DNA of 64,000 nt from Arctopsyche grandis (lineage: Eukaryota > Arthropoda > Insecta > Trichoptera > Hydropsychidae). The first letter of the stretch is position 1; the number at the start of each line of letters is the position of its first letter. The stretch spans positions 36,997,691 through 37,061,690 of the forward strand of contig NC_135357.1 in NCBI RefSeq assembly GCF_051622035.1, in the 5' to 3' direction. Below the pieces are notes generated by a model. That model was not told the DNA's origin. It worked only from the letters and a program-made list of their open reading frames with translations, and searched no databases. The position numbers and the translations under genes were made by a program. Positions 48,928-61,199 of this stretch are shown here, one piece after another.

Positions 48928-49624
48928 CTAAAATTATCAAAATATTTTTTTATTTTTCACTTCATTAAGTGAAACTTACTCATGCAAAAGTCACATATTT
49001 AATACAAGCATACAATAATAATTATAATAATAAGTTTTTATTCCAGGCGATAGGGAGAATAGTGCAATCCCTAACGCCCATATAAATAATATACAGATAA
49101 GAACATTATTGAAAAATAATAGTAATAAATGATAATAATAATAAATAATAATAATAAGAACAAACAATCAATTCAAAGTCCATTTAAGGCGGTCGGTGGA
49201 GTAGCTCCATCAATCGAACATTTAGTGAAGAAAGCAAATGAGAAGATGCAGCAGCAAGATGACAATTAGAAGACAAAAATATACGAAGACGTAGAGAGGC
49301 CGCTCTCATCCTGAGAATGGCCTCAAATTGAGGCACATGCCCTTCCACAAACATTTGTGTACGAGAGTACGGTAGCAGTTATTATATTGTACCCTTATCT
49401 TCATCATCGTTTCCCGCTTGTATCTGGTCTATAATTCTCCAATATAAAGGCTAGCACAAAATGACATAAATAATTGTCTCTTAACCTCCATACTGCAGTG
49501 GTAAAACCGTCTTGCCAGCATATTAGCCCTTACACAAATAGTTATTTTTTGTCTTTCGATGTCACGGTCATCAGAGAGATTCTCCATATATGTACATATG
49601 TATACATATATAGGTATATTATTT
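48928..49624. other. Upstream flank/intron of the ADAM gene, no exon seen
   Basis: Contains AATAATAATA repeats (49020-49165) and otherwise unclassified sequence. Confidence 0.35.
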
Positions 49625-50950
49625 TTTTTATTTATTTTATTAATAGTTTTGGACCATTGTGGCATTACAGGAAGAACCTAATGCGCCACAGTGGCCTACA
49701 TTTAACAAAGATAATACAAGTAAAAAAAACAGAAAAATTAGAAAACAGAATAAAAAAATAATAAAAAGTAACAAAAGGAAAATAATAATACAAATAAAAT
49801 AGTACATAAAATGTACAAAGGAGAAAGAAAAAGTAAAATAAATCAACAAAATATGAATAAAAAATAAAAACACAGCGAGGCCCAAATGGAAGAGAGTAGA
49901 TTAAGATTCCACTCATTCATCACATTCAAATTAAGAAAGTAATGATGAGCGCAGGTTACCAGATAAATATGTTACAATAACATCCGATAATCTACGCTCC
50001 CCAAGGTGGAAAATATCACATTCAGGGACGGCAGCAACGATTTCATTGAGAAGTCGAATAGCTCTTGGAATAGGAGCCATTCGAAAAAGAACTGTGCGAG
50101 CAGCAGTTACAACCATCAAATGATGATGTCTACCACGCACATAATTATTAGGGACATAAAGTCCCAACTGTTCCAGCAACAATGGGCATGACGTATTACC
50201 ACGCAATAGCTGGAGAACGAAACGAATTAACGAGAAGTTCCTCCGAAGTTCAAGGGAAAGCCCAAGTACCCAAGCATGCCCAAAAGGAAAGGAGTAGGAT
50301 AGAGATATGGGTAGTACCCATACTCTTTCTTATAAAGAAAACGAAGAAATGCTTTTTGCACTTTTTCGATAATAAGAGAGTAGTTTGCTTCATGCGGATT
50401 CCACACAATCGCATTATACTCTAGCTTACTTTTAACAAGCGAGTTGAAAAGCAAGCGAGAAGACAAGGGGTTGGAGAATAATCTAGCATATCTCAAGACA
50501 AATCCATGTCGACGAAAGGAAACGTCAGCGACTGTCTTGATGTGGTTGTGAAAGGTGAATTGAGGATCAAAAGTGATACCCAAGTCGACCATAGATTCCA
50601 CACGCTTCAACAATACGGATCCAATGGAATATCCGTGACAATAGAGCAAATTCGAACGTCCATAACTCATAATGGCACATTTAATAGTATTCAGTTCAAG
50701 CCCTAAACTGGAACTGAACTCTAAAACATCGTTAATATCAGCATGAAGGAGAGAGGCTTGCCTCTCATCCTTAACAGAAAAGAATAGTTTAACGTCGTCT
50801 GCAAACAAGAGACATGAAGCATTGCGTAGTACTTTAGGGAGGTTATTAATGACTATTGTAAATAGTAAAGGGCCTAAGGTGGACCCCTGAGTTACACCAG
50901 ATCGCGTAAAAAATGAAGGAGATTCATAAATACCATATCTAGATTCATAA
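49625..50950 (-). mobile_element. 5'-truncated LINE (Jockey/I-type), second copy
   Basis: The minus strand encodes ESPSFFTRSGVTQGSTLGPL, FADDVKLFFSV, KCAIMSYGRSN and so on to ECDIFHLGERRLSDVI. It matches 29966-31341 over its length; the 3' end is (TTTA)-rich on the plus strand. A frame break lies near 50230-50300. Confidence 0.88.
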
Positions 50951-50999
50951 ATAGCATATCTATATATGTTAGGTTTGTGAGACAATTCACAAGCAGAGA

Positions 51000-52137
51000 G
51001 GAGGACGAAATCGGGATACAATATTTCGAAGCACATACATAAATACAATTCATTGTATATGGCTATTGGGATAGAAGCCATCCGCCAAAGTACCGTGCGG
51101 TAAGCGGAAAAGCCACATAATTACATACGACTTCTACCACGCACATACATATGTATTACACGTAATTATTTGAAATAACAAGATATGATTCTAAAATCCA
51201 TTTGAAAGGTGGTAAAAATGAATTGATCAATATTTTACGTTAAGCGTGGACAAACCTCTGCTGGTATCCAGAGTGATACATTTTTTTCTAATCGTCCCAG
51301 TACGGGTCATCAATCAGCGCCTAGAAAATTCGGGTCATATTAATTACCTGTTGCAAAGTTGTCGAAATTTGTCTCTTTTCTTTTCCGTGAAATATTTTTG
51401 GATGTACTATTGTGTGTCTTCTAAAATCTGCAGAGGGCTGTCCTGCAATTTCAAGGACTGCAACGAAACAAAACAAAGACCTTAATTGATTATTTATAAA
51501 ATAAATCAAGTATTTGATTAAAAACAAAACTGTAATAATTAAATGTCCAAATAAAAAAAAAATCACTGTGTATATGTACATAATTGGAACTGTCATAGAT
51601 ATACTATGGACGTAACTAGCAGGGTGGACTTGTAGTTAGACATTTGATAACCATTGACTAGTAGTTGGACATTTTCTCACCTGAGACCAAAATCAGCAAA
51701 ATTCGAGGAACAGATTTTGTCCATAGCATCATGACTATTGCCGAAGCCGAAGATGGACTGATTTCTTTTTGATTTAATGTCTCACTGTCCGTATGTTATT
51801 TAAGACGTACGTATTCAATAACATTTGATAACCATTGACCCCTTAATAAATACTCGTAAACCCAGATATCTTTATGTATTTTTATAATTTTGTTCAATAA
51901 TTTTATAATTTTACATGTGTTTAATATTGTAGAGATCGAAAAGGAAATAAGCAGTTCACCTTGCGAAAACAATGGGGGAAAGAAGGGCTCGAATGGTATC
52001 CGAGAGAATTTAAAAGGTTGCAAGGCCACAAGGGGGATGGTTGGATGAAATTAGAGAAATGTGTTGGATGACATGGACGAGAGTTGCTCAAAACAGCCTT
52101 CATATAGCTATGGATGGTAATCGATTATTATGTATTA
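51000..52137. other. Intergenic DNA, no gene seen
   Basis: No exon or transposon domain recognised. A doubled block (ACATTTGATAACCATTGAC) occurs at 51637-51655 and 51821-51839. Confidence 0.35.
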
Positions 52138-52368
52138 TCTAATATGTATATAATTTCGAAAGAGACTTTGTATATATGTATGTTTGTTTGTTTGTTTGGT
52201 TCGTAGAATCCGTGACGATCAATTTAATAAAAAAAAAACGAATGAATATTCAAATAAATTTCAATAAATTAAAACTATTCAAATAAATTTAATCAAATGT
52301 TTACTATATTAGATTAGCCATGTTTAAGCGGTTTATAATACAAATATCGATCCGGGTAAAACCACTAG
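52138..52368 (+). mobile_element. Helitron-like element, copy 3
   Basis: TCTAATATGTATATAATTTCG to ACCACTAG, with A before and T after, and a short ATCCGGGT stem near the end. Same family as 46163-46391. Confidence 0.7.
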
Positions 52369-53557
52369 TACTACGTATAAAGATTTAAAAAGATATTTGC
52401 TTATTTGTCTGGGATAAAATCAATTACGCTGTCCTTTTAATTCAAAATATATATAGGTATGTACGTACATAGTTACATACATATATGTACTTAATATATA
52501 AAAGATTTAATTTTTTTTTAAGATATTATAGTATTATTTTTCCAAATTTTAAATTTAAAGTGACACCTATGAAACACTGCAAGAACTAAATTATTACAAG
52601 TGAGAGAAAATTAGTAATGATTTTTATTTGACTTACTTTTATTTGGCTAGTGACATCTATTGAAAATAATAAAAACAGTAATGTAAATTGCGATTATGGA
52701 CAGGGACCCGAACCGTTATTTTTTTCGTTCCAGTTCGGTTAAAAAATATATATCGGTTCAGTTCCGGTTTTCGTTTTTCGGTTCTCTTGTATTTGAATAT
52801 TAGCAAGTTAATGTAAATACACCCACACCGTATATACCTCTGTTTATACGGCTTTTCGTTATACCTCAAACTTAAAATAAATCTGTGAATAGAATCTGTT
52901 TGTACGGTAATTTTAAGGAACACTTAAGAAATAAAAAGAAAAAAAGTCGTAATTAAGAAGGTTGTCAATTCCATAAATACCGTGTTATTTAGTTACGCGT
53001 GTCTCGTAAAGGTGAAGGTAAAAAATTTTCAATTTTCAACACTTTTCAAGTCGTAATTTAACATCCAAAGAAAGCCGAAGACTCCAATTTTTTTTCAAGC
53101 ACGTGCAAAATTCTTTGTGGAAATTCGAAATGGGCGTATTTTTTTATTTCGGTTCTATTAGACTTTATTTTCATTTACATACATATTTAGACTAAAATTT
53201 AGTGTAAAATTTATCTTTATTGTGTTAGTGTAATGTCGATTGGGAAGGAAAATTATCTGTAAGTTGTATTGTATGTTATTGCATGGATTTTTACAAATAA
53301 TTATTTGAAATATTATAATATTCACTTAATATATAAGAAAAATTTTCACCCAAGTCACTATTACGTAAAAAAATTAATTTCAATTTATTTAAATTTTCAC
53401 GTAATGCTGACTCGAAAAAAAAACAAATAATATAGAAAAAAAAATGGAAACCCGTTGTTCCAAAATTAAGGTGACACCACTGTGTACATACATACATATA
53501 AGTTTTCTGACAAAAATAAAAAAAATCTATAATATGATATTTTCTTCACATATGTAT
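52369..53557. other. AT-rich intergenic DNA with hAT-end-like tract
   Basis: 52690-52790 is rich in CGGTTC/GAACCG runs like 22925-23055. Nothing coding recognised. Confidence 0.4.
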
Positions 53558-53941
53558 TGTTGCGTAGGGGTGGGTGGAGGATCTAATTAAAAAGCCAAAG
53601 TCGTGTCACAGCATTTATTGGTGATTAAGAAGATGCACGCACTGGCAGTGCTCCGTCCAGAATGTCTTGATATCGCCTAAGTACCGCCTTTATAACGGGT
53701 CGGTCGCTTAAGGCATCTTCAACGTCCGGTTTGCTTGCCTATTGTTATGGACACGTACTAGATGTCCCACGCTACCGCTGTGGGTTCTGAGAACTCTATC
53801 GGAATGCGACCCCGAGTTATCGCTACCCCCGCTAAGTGCATTCGGGGGAGATAATCCTCTAAACCAATTATAGCGGTCACACAGTCTCTGGGATGCTACT
53901 CGGCCTAATCCGATTGCAACTACTCGGCGGTGTACGTAACA
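53558..53941 (-). repeat. Solo LTR (TGTTACGTA family), 384 bp
   Basis: TGTTGCGTAGG...GTACGTAACA flanked by GTAT on both sides (53554-53557, 53942-53945). The reverse-strand AATAAATGC marks its orientation. Confidence 0.85.
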
Positions 53942-54036
53942 GTATCATACATTCGTCATAAATCATACATAATGTATGATTTATAACGAAGACTGGGACT
54001 GAAAAGCTTTTAAGAGATTTTATCATTACTAAACAG

Positions 54037-54510
54037 GCGGTTGGCTGGGGTGTGACCGAAGCAGGAAATTCTGCCTCCGTATCGCCTTATTTAAAATTGG
54101 CAGAATTACCAGTGGTGGAGTACCAACAGTGTAAAGAGGTTATACCGGAAGAGTCCCAAACGTTTGTAACTCCAGACAAGTTCTGCTCCGGCTTTTTAAA
54201 TAAAGGCAAGTACTTATCGCAGTCCCGGTATATCAAAAGTCAATCTGAAATTTAGGTTATTTTTTCTGAATTTTGGATGTTGAACTATGAAGCTGTATGA
54301 AGTCAGTGTGTTTGTTGTTGTTGACATGACTGATTTTGTTGCGCAGGTACGAAAGTATGCAGATGGGGACAGTGGCGGAGGCATGTTTTTCAAAGTTTCG
54401 AAAAAGGTGTCACAAGATGGTATATCAGGGGTGTTGTTAGTTCTGGGCTTCTTGACGAGAGCAGATCGACCTGTCGAACCGATTCCTATACATTCTTTAA
54501 ATGTAGCAAA
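54037..54510 (+). pseudogene. Cassette D: two-exon protease fragment, inactivated
   Basis: Exon 4-type 54037-54205 (VGWGVTEAGNS...KFCSGFLNKG, 169 bases) with GC donor, a 141-base intron, and exon 5-type from 54347. It is closest to cassette C, including intron sequence. In exon 5 an extra base after TGCAGA shifts the frame through the GDSGGG site, and a missing base about 30 bases later restores it, so the spliced frame stays open but lacks the catalytic serine motif. It ends at 54507 against a LINE endonuclease in the other orientation. No other exons are nearby. Confidence 0.85.
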
Positions 54511-55651
54511 GAGGACAAGATCTAGTGTGGATAGTTGTGAGTTATTTGTGGGATAGTGTGTGTATGTATCCGGATGAAGTAAGATTGTATCTGTTAGTTG
54601 AATGTATTTAAAAAGAGTTGTGCCTTGTTGATCAGTGTTTACGCAACTCCATAACGGATGTTTGGCATTAAAGTCACCAGCTACCACTACCAAACTACCA
54701 ATGTTAAATATTTTGTTAAGATTGGATACCAATAATCGTTTTTGGGGAGGATTGTAAGCGGATGCTACTATGTGACGGGTGTAGTTAATTGTTAGTTCGA
54801 TGGCGGTTAGTTCTAGATATTTTAGTGGCGGGGTTATTACGCAACAATGTTTAATTGAGGATTTTATAAAAATGGCAACTCCCCCTCCATGCTGTTCTTC
54901 GCGATAGCAGTTAAAGATAGGTAGGTTAATACGGATATGAGGTTTTAAGAAGGTCTCACCGATCGCCGACTCTAGTTCGTCAATCTTATTCTTAAGTCCA
55001 CGAGCATTCCAAGCTATTTTCAGGCGCCTTCCGTTAATCGAAGATATCGAGATATTCGACAAGCATGAGTGCCAGCTCTAGTTTGTTGGTGCAACCGCTG
55101 GCCTTGGCACGAATCTCCTGGAGGATCTTCAACATCTTCGCCATAGACGCCATGGAAGTTAGGTCTGTTGTTGGTTGAATGTTGGGATTGGTTGGTTGAT
55201 GAGGTTTTTAGGGATATTTAGGATATTTGGTGTAGGAGTTTTAATGGTAGGTAGCTTTGGGAAGTTATGATCGTTAATGACCGGGATATTTTGTGACTGC
55301 ACCACTGGGAGTTTCCAGGGGTTGGCTTTGACAACTGATGCTCGATTCTTCCTCGATTCCAGCATTTTCAGATAGCTCTGTCTTTTCGGACGGTCTTTGA
55401 AGTTAGCGGGGTTAGATCCTGAACATCCTGAGCAGACAGCAGGGGTAACTATCCATTGACTGCATTGTGCGGTGAGGTGAGCGCCGGCGCATTTGACGCA
55501 CTTGCAATTTTTCGAAGCGTGTCCATATTCTTGGCATCTGAAACATTGAGTAACATTTTGTGATTTGTTTGTGTACTTAACGACACTAACCTTTGTGTAA
55601 CAAATTTCTTTTATCTTCTTTGCCAATACCGATGGCTCGAAGAACACCAAG
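54510..55651 (-). mobile_element. Jockey-like LINE: ORF1 zinc-finger end and ORF2 endonuclease
   Basis: The minus strand encodes ORF1 end (FFEPSVLAKKIKEICYTKV, zinc knuckles CFRCQEYGHASKNC and CVKCAGAHLTAQC) in 55159-55651, then ORF2 endonuclease in 54510-55062 (KIAWNARGLKNKIDELE, GGGVAIFI, AYNPPQK, VVAGDFNAKHPLW, STLDLVLFAT). It stops abruptly at 54510, where protease fragment D begins, so RT is missing. The BEL/Pao element at 55652-59542 splits ORF1, which continues at 59543-59590. Confidence 0.85.
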
Positions 55652-56300
55652 TGTCCGAGCCAACAAACCCACATGGCCGTGTTTTGGGCTCTTACGGGCG
55701 CGCACTCATTTTTACGAGGCGCGCTCATCTGTCAGACCAGACGCCCGCCATCCGCCGGACGAGACGCCCGCCATCCGCCGGCCGAGACGGTACTGGCGTA
55801 GCTGGTCTACCTTGCCTGACCAGCTGCAGCCAGCGTACTCATCCACAGCCCCCGCCATAGAGGGGCACAGGCGCCGGCAAACTCCCCGGCTCGCCATTCT
55901 ATGCGTCAATAAACGAGGATAACCCGAGCTGACTTGTCTAATTCCCCACCCCGCCCTGTTCCAGCACGTGCTCCAGAGCGAGCTGAACACACATAGAGAC
56001 GACGACACACACACACAGCCACTGGTCACCCAGCATACACACACACATTACAGCTCCTGAAGCTATCGTTCATGGTCCTTCGAGTCGGGATGATCTACAG
56101 CGCTGGACTCTGTCGTCGGCATACCAGGTTGGTCGTCAGCCATTTTGTCTCTCCCGTTATTCCTTTGTGTTGGCTGTCCGCCATCTTGTAATCCCGCTTC
56201 CCTTTTGTTTAACGGCGTGGGTTTTTCCCCCCCTTTTTGTTTCACGGCGCGGGTTTCCCCCCCCGTGATATCATTTCACCCCTCACAGTTTCTCGAAGTC

Positions 56301-58512
56301 ATGACGACTCAATTGCGACGTCGTCGTGGCGCCCTTCGGGGAAGGCTGACGAAGCTCACGAATCTGGTCGACCAATTACCGCCGAGCGTGACCCGACTCG
56401 AATATAAGCTCGAGGAGGCGCGCCAGCTGCGTCTCGATTTCTTGGACACGCAGTCCGAGTTAGAAGCGTTAGAGCTCAAAGAGGCGGAGGAGTCCGCGCT
56501 GACATGGGACGAATTTGAGGACGCCTATTTGGCATATACAGATGCAGTGCTGGACAAACTAGATGCCGCAAAGAGCATCACCTTGTCGGGAGGAACCTCC
56601 CCCCCAAGCGACCTTTTCCCGGTCGATCAAACCGTCCGTCGCACTGTTGACCAACTCGCTACTCCCCCAGTGGACCAACCCATTCGTCTCCCGGCACTAG
56701 AACTGCCAACATTCGATGGGAAGCTCGAAGATTGGCCCCAGTTCTCCCAACGCTTCCAAGCCGCAATAGACGGCAGTAAAGTGGATTCAGTCCGCTTCCA
56801 ATATCTTACTGCCAGTCTTACCGGTGAGGCCCGCAACATTCTCCGCGGCCTCGACTGTGCGGAAGGGGCCTTCACCACCGCTTGGTCCATTCTCGAGGAC
56901 CGGTACAACAATAAGAGGTTGTTGGTCCAGAGACACGTCCAGGCATTGCTCAACGCTGAGCCTGTGGGCCATGACGTCGGTCAAGGGTTGCGGCGGCTGT
57001 TGGATGACATCACCATGCATACCCGCACCCTCGGGTCCATGGGCGTCCCCGTCGTCACATGGGACGACATCCTCGTATCTTCCTTGTCGTCCAAGCTGGA
57101 CCGGTACACTGCCCGGCAATGGGACAAGCAATCGGTCAAGTACGAGGACTGGACATTCGACAAATTTCTCACGTTCCTCCGGTTTCAGTGCCAAGTGCAG
57201 ATGAACGGCGAGGCCATCGAGAGGATGCACCAGCCGCGTCCGTGCATACAGGCGGTTACCGGGACTTCCGCTCATCACGAGAGAGTCAAGGCAGTTTCCT
57301 GCCCTAAGTGTCGGGGTGAACATGTGCTCCACTCATGCTCCTCGTTCCGGGACCTGGCCCCACCAGAGCGAATCAGCCTGGTCCGAAGGGCAAACCTCTG
57401 CAGGAACTGCCTGCGTCCTGGCCACCAGACGACAGCTTGCAAGAGCCAAACTCGTTGCTCCCACTGTCGCAACCTACACCACACACTTTTGCACGCCGAG
57501 TTTACTCGGACTCCAAAACACTTCAACGCTGCTCCTGTCCCAAGGGCTGCAAGCGTCGCTAACGAAGCGCCACACGCGCCTAGCCTTCATTCCCTGCATT
57601 CAACCGTCAGGGCAGCAACAACCCCTCGCACCATTCTGTTATCCACAGTGGTGTTGTCTGCCCGTGGAGGCGATGGGCGTTGGCATAAGTGTCGAGCACT
57701 GCTCGACAGTGGGTCAGAGATGAACATCATCTCCAATGACCTGCGTCAGCGGTTGAACATCCAACCGCATGCATTGAATGCAAGCATGGTCGGGGTAGGC
57801 TGTAAGGAAACGCCAATCTCCCAGGGCGTAGTCTTGCACGTTGCTCCTCGGGGGTCGAGGAGCCATGCCAAAATAAAGGAGATGGAGTTTTTAGTGATCC
57901 CTAAGATCACGAACAATGTTCCATCCAGAGACCTGTCGGAATTACGGCTGGGGTTGCCCCAGCGTATTTACCTGGCTGACCCCACATTTGATTCGCCGGG
58001 GGCAGTCGACATGGTCCTCGGATGCTTGGCATTCCATCAGTCCCTTAAAAACGGTAGGAGGAATATTTCCATTCCTCCCTCACTCGCCAGCGAACGGGGC
58101 TCTACCATTCACCTGTTGAACACTTCGTTCGGCTGGGTTGTTAGTGGGGAACTGGGCTCAGTCCCAACAACCAACCGCTCCGGGAACTGCCATCAAAAAG
58201 CTTCTCGTGATCCGTCGGCGGACCGAAGAGTTCCGTTGCCAAAACCTAGGGAACCCGCTTCTAAAAGAAGCCGCGGTAAACCCGCACCCGTTGTTCCTCA
58301 TTTCATCCGACCTTCCCAACCCAGCTCCAAAAACTCCTGGTCAATTCCTAGCTGGCGAACCACTGGTTGCTCAACAGCGGGAGGATCTGCTCAATCAGCC
58401 CGCAGCACGGGCGCTACCGCACCAGCATCTGCAGCAGCGGGCAGAGATGGTGGCTGGAGGAGTGCGGCACACTCCTTCAACAGCAACACCAGGAAGTCAG
58501 CCCAACGAGTAG
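56301..58512 (+). CDS. BEL/Pao gag-protease, fused by deletion to a pol tail
   Basis: The likely start is ATG 56301 (MTTQLRRRRGALRGRL). Coiled N-terminus, capsid-like LPTFDGKLEDWPQFSQRF, zinc fingers CRNCLRPGHQTTAC and CSHCRNLHHTLLHAE, and protease ALLDSGSEMNIIS near 57690-57735. Up to FGWVVSGEL (about 58150) the frame is normal BEL/Pao. After that, integrase C-terminal sequence lies in a second frame (FLAGEPLVAQQREDLL near 58330-58400, MGRVTLVLPGHDGVARII at 58534-58600), while the gag-pro frame stays open to 58709 with meaningless codons. Confidence 0.85.
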
Positions 58513-58712
58513 CTCGACTACCGACCGAGCGGCATGCAGAACATGGGGCGAGTCACGTTGGTGCTTCCTGGGCACGACGGCGTCGCACGAATTATCACCC
58601 TGTGCACTCAGAGGGGCATCACCGACAGGGCAGCTGGCGAGACGCTCGTTGGCCCCCTGACCAGCCGACTAGGCCTGGGTGCACTCACTGTTCTCCCTCC
58701 CTCATATAATTT

Positions 58713-59114
58713 TGTCTTTTGTGTTTTTTCTTGTTCTGTGTGAAACTTATAACAAAAATGTTTGTGCCAATATAGTAGTGGTTTGCTTGTGGTGCGCTAA
58801 TTGACGCTTGATCCTTTAAGTTAATTTTGTGTTTGTGCCAGTGTAGTTGGTTTGGTTGTGGTGCGCTAATTGACGCTGTATCCATTAAGTTTGTTTTGTT
58901 TTCTTTTGGTTGCTAATGACACTTTACCCTTGTAGTAGTTGGTTTGGTTTTTTTTGTCGGTGTGCTATAATGTTTTTTTTTGCACTTTTAACCATGGGGG
59001 CTGGCTTTAGTTCCTAAGAAGATGTTTGTTACCACTGCTCTGTTTGTTTGTTGTCTGCTTTGTTATTATGTTAACTTTCTTGAAATATTGTGAATATTCC
59101 AACCCCGGGGAGTA
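58713..59114. other. BEL/Pao internal 3' region
   Basis: T/G-rich non-coding sequence with a repeated unit (TGTGCCA...TAGTTGGTTTG...GTGGTGCGCTAATTGACGC) two to three times, ending in a purine-rich CCCCGGGGAGTA just before the right LTR. Confidence 0.6.
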
Positions 59115-59590
59115 TGTCCGAGCCAACAAACCCACATGGCCGTGTTTTGGGCTCTTACGGGCGCGCACTCATTTTTACGAGGCGCGCTCATCTGTCAGAC
59201 CAGACGCCCGCCATCCGCCGGACGAGACGCCCGCCATCCGCCGGCCGAGACGGTACTGGCGTAGCTGGTCTACCTTGCCTGACCAGTGACCAGCTGCAGC
59301 CAGCGTACTCATCCACAGCCCCCGCCATAGAGGGGCACAGGCGCCGGCAAACTCCCCGGCTCGCCATTCTATGCGTCAATAAACGAGGATAACCCGAGCT
59401 GACTTGTCTAATTCCCCACCCCGCCCTGTTCCAGCACGTGCTCCAGAGCGAGCTGAACACACATAGAGACGACGACACACACACACAGCCACTGGTCACC
59501 CAGCATACACACACACATTACAGCTCCTGAAGCTATCGTTCACCAAGTATAGCTCTGTGGCGTTGCTCCTAGGCTCCTTCTTCTTCATAT

Positions 59591-59887
59591 TGTTGCGTAG
59601 GGGTGGGTGGAGGATCCAAGTAAAAGGCCAACAGTCGTTTCAAAGCATTTATTGATGATTAAGGAGATACACGCGCTGTCACTGCTCAGTCCAGAATGAC
59701 ATGATATCGCCTACGTACCGCCTTATAAGGGGTAGATCTCTCAGGACGTCTAATCTGTTTACCTACTGTATAGTCACGTATTCGGATATGTATTCCCACG
59801 GTATGAGAAGTGCAATCATTGTTTAGCTACGCTACCCGGCCTAATCCGATCGCAATTACTCGGCGGCTCTGTTTAGTATACGTAACA
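59591..59887 (-). repeat. Solo LTR (TGTTACGTA family), 297 bp form
   Basis: TGTTGCGTAGGGG...TACGTAACA flanked by ATAT (59587-59590, 59888-59891). It is shorter than the 384-385 bp relatives, with an internal gap. It sits just beyond the LINE ORF1 piece. Confidence 0.85.
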
Positions 59888-60416
59888 ATATGAATAACTT
59901 TGGATACTGGGAATCCCTGTCTGACGATATCATCTTTTACGTCAGCCTCTGGCAAATTCGGATTGCAACGCACGACATTTTTTACTTCCTTTTCCTCCTT
60001 CCTGGAAAAGGTATGGAATTGTCGATCTGGTGTTAGAAAAATCTAAAATCTGGATTTCTTATTAGATTTTCAGATAATTCTCTCAATGTATTTCTTTTTA
60101 TTTTTAATTTAATTTATACATGATTTACAACCGCTGTAAATTCTAAAATAAGTACCCAATAATACCAACATTTCACTGCTGCATATATAATATGTATATT
60201 AATATGCAGAGCAGGCTGTGAAACCGGTTTATCGAAAATTGACGTAATTTTCTTTGCGAAAAGCCTTATATTGCTTGACAATGTCAGTTCTATAATCTAC
60301 TGTAGAAATTACGATAAACAAAATAAATGAACTTAATACCGATTTTCAAACGGAGATTCCAACATTACTAATACTTTTTTGTACTGTTTTATACCTTTGT
60401 AGTTTTCCATTTCAAA

Positions 60417-60740
60417 TTAAATATTTTGATCTTGTATGATCTCCACCAAATTTAATCTGATCGATGGGTCTGCAAGCAAATTCCTGGCAGAACATACAAT
60501 CTTAGAACATACTTCTTCAATGGGATTCATCATTGGTGAGTATGGAGGTAAGATAATTAAAAAATGGTTTGTACGTTCAACCAGCTCACGCACTTCTAGG
60601 GTACGGTGGATGCTGCTGTTGTCTAACACTAACCATACTTTTTCAAGATTATTACTCAATCTGTCAAGAAAGTCCCAAAAAAAAAACATTGGAATTAACT
60701 GTGGCGTGCTGAATAATTTCATGCCATACATTTCTATCAA
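60417..60740 (-). pseudogene. IS630/Tc1-like transposase fragment
   Basis: The minus strand encodes VWLVLDNSSIHRT (second catalytic Asp) and LPPYSPMMNPIEEVCSKI (third acidic residue in the PYSPxxNPIE context). The N-terminal half and first Asp are missing. No terminal repeats seen. Confidence 0.8.
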
Positions 60741-61199
60741 TATTCACAGCCGCAATCAATAAATATTTAATTTGAAATGGAAGGTATTTGTATTTTAGAT
60801 GGAAAACCTGTATATCGTTTTTGTTTCCGATAACATATCAGGTAGGTATATGCAGGCTTCTTTAGATTATGTATTTTATTCATGTATTTTAAGCAGAGTT
60901 TAAAATCGAATGTTATTTTGAAATCGAAACGAATTTTCACTGAGAATTAGTTTGTGTATATGTATTTCTGCAGACATTTCAGTGTTCGTGGAATCATTTT
61001 TTTTGAATTACGTCGTCAGGGTATCGTCAGGTCAAACATTATCAGGAACAACGTTATCATGATACGAGAGCACTTTATGTAGTATAATTCGAGAGCTGGT
61101 CAGCATGGATCGTCTGAAATGGAATCCTCGATCTATAGTGAAGTTAGTGTTGCTGACCTCGCTTCTATCCTCAGGTGCAGGTGATCACAACGACCTTCA

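Larger units (their letters stand above)
55652..59542 (+). mobile_element. BEL/Pao LTR retrotransposon, internally deleted
   Basis: LTRs 55652-56072 and 59115-59542 are the same except for a 7-base duplication (TGACCAG) in the right one; target duplication CCAAG (55647-55651, 59543-59547). A primer site begins TGGTCCTTCGAG at 56073. Inside are gag and protease, then directly the C-terminal end of integrase: RT, RNase H and the integrase core are missing. High LTR identity means a recent insertion, so it was probably mobilised by a helper. Confidence 0.92.

Noticed and set aside
53980..53998. Palindrome TCATACATAATGTATGA as an attachment or operator site
   Set aside because: Short AT-rich palindrome of a type common throughout the window (ATACATATGTAT).
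54214..54515. Continuation of the LINE endonuclease frame past LDLVLFAT
   Set aside because: Codons after that point are the reverse strand of the protease fragment D, not LINE protein.
58160..58709. Long Ser/Arg/Pro-rich end of the BEL/Pao gag-protease frame as a real domain
   Set aside because: The integrase C-terminal sequence is in another frame over the same bases; this part only stays open by chance.
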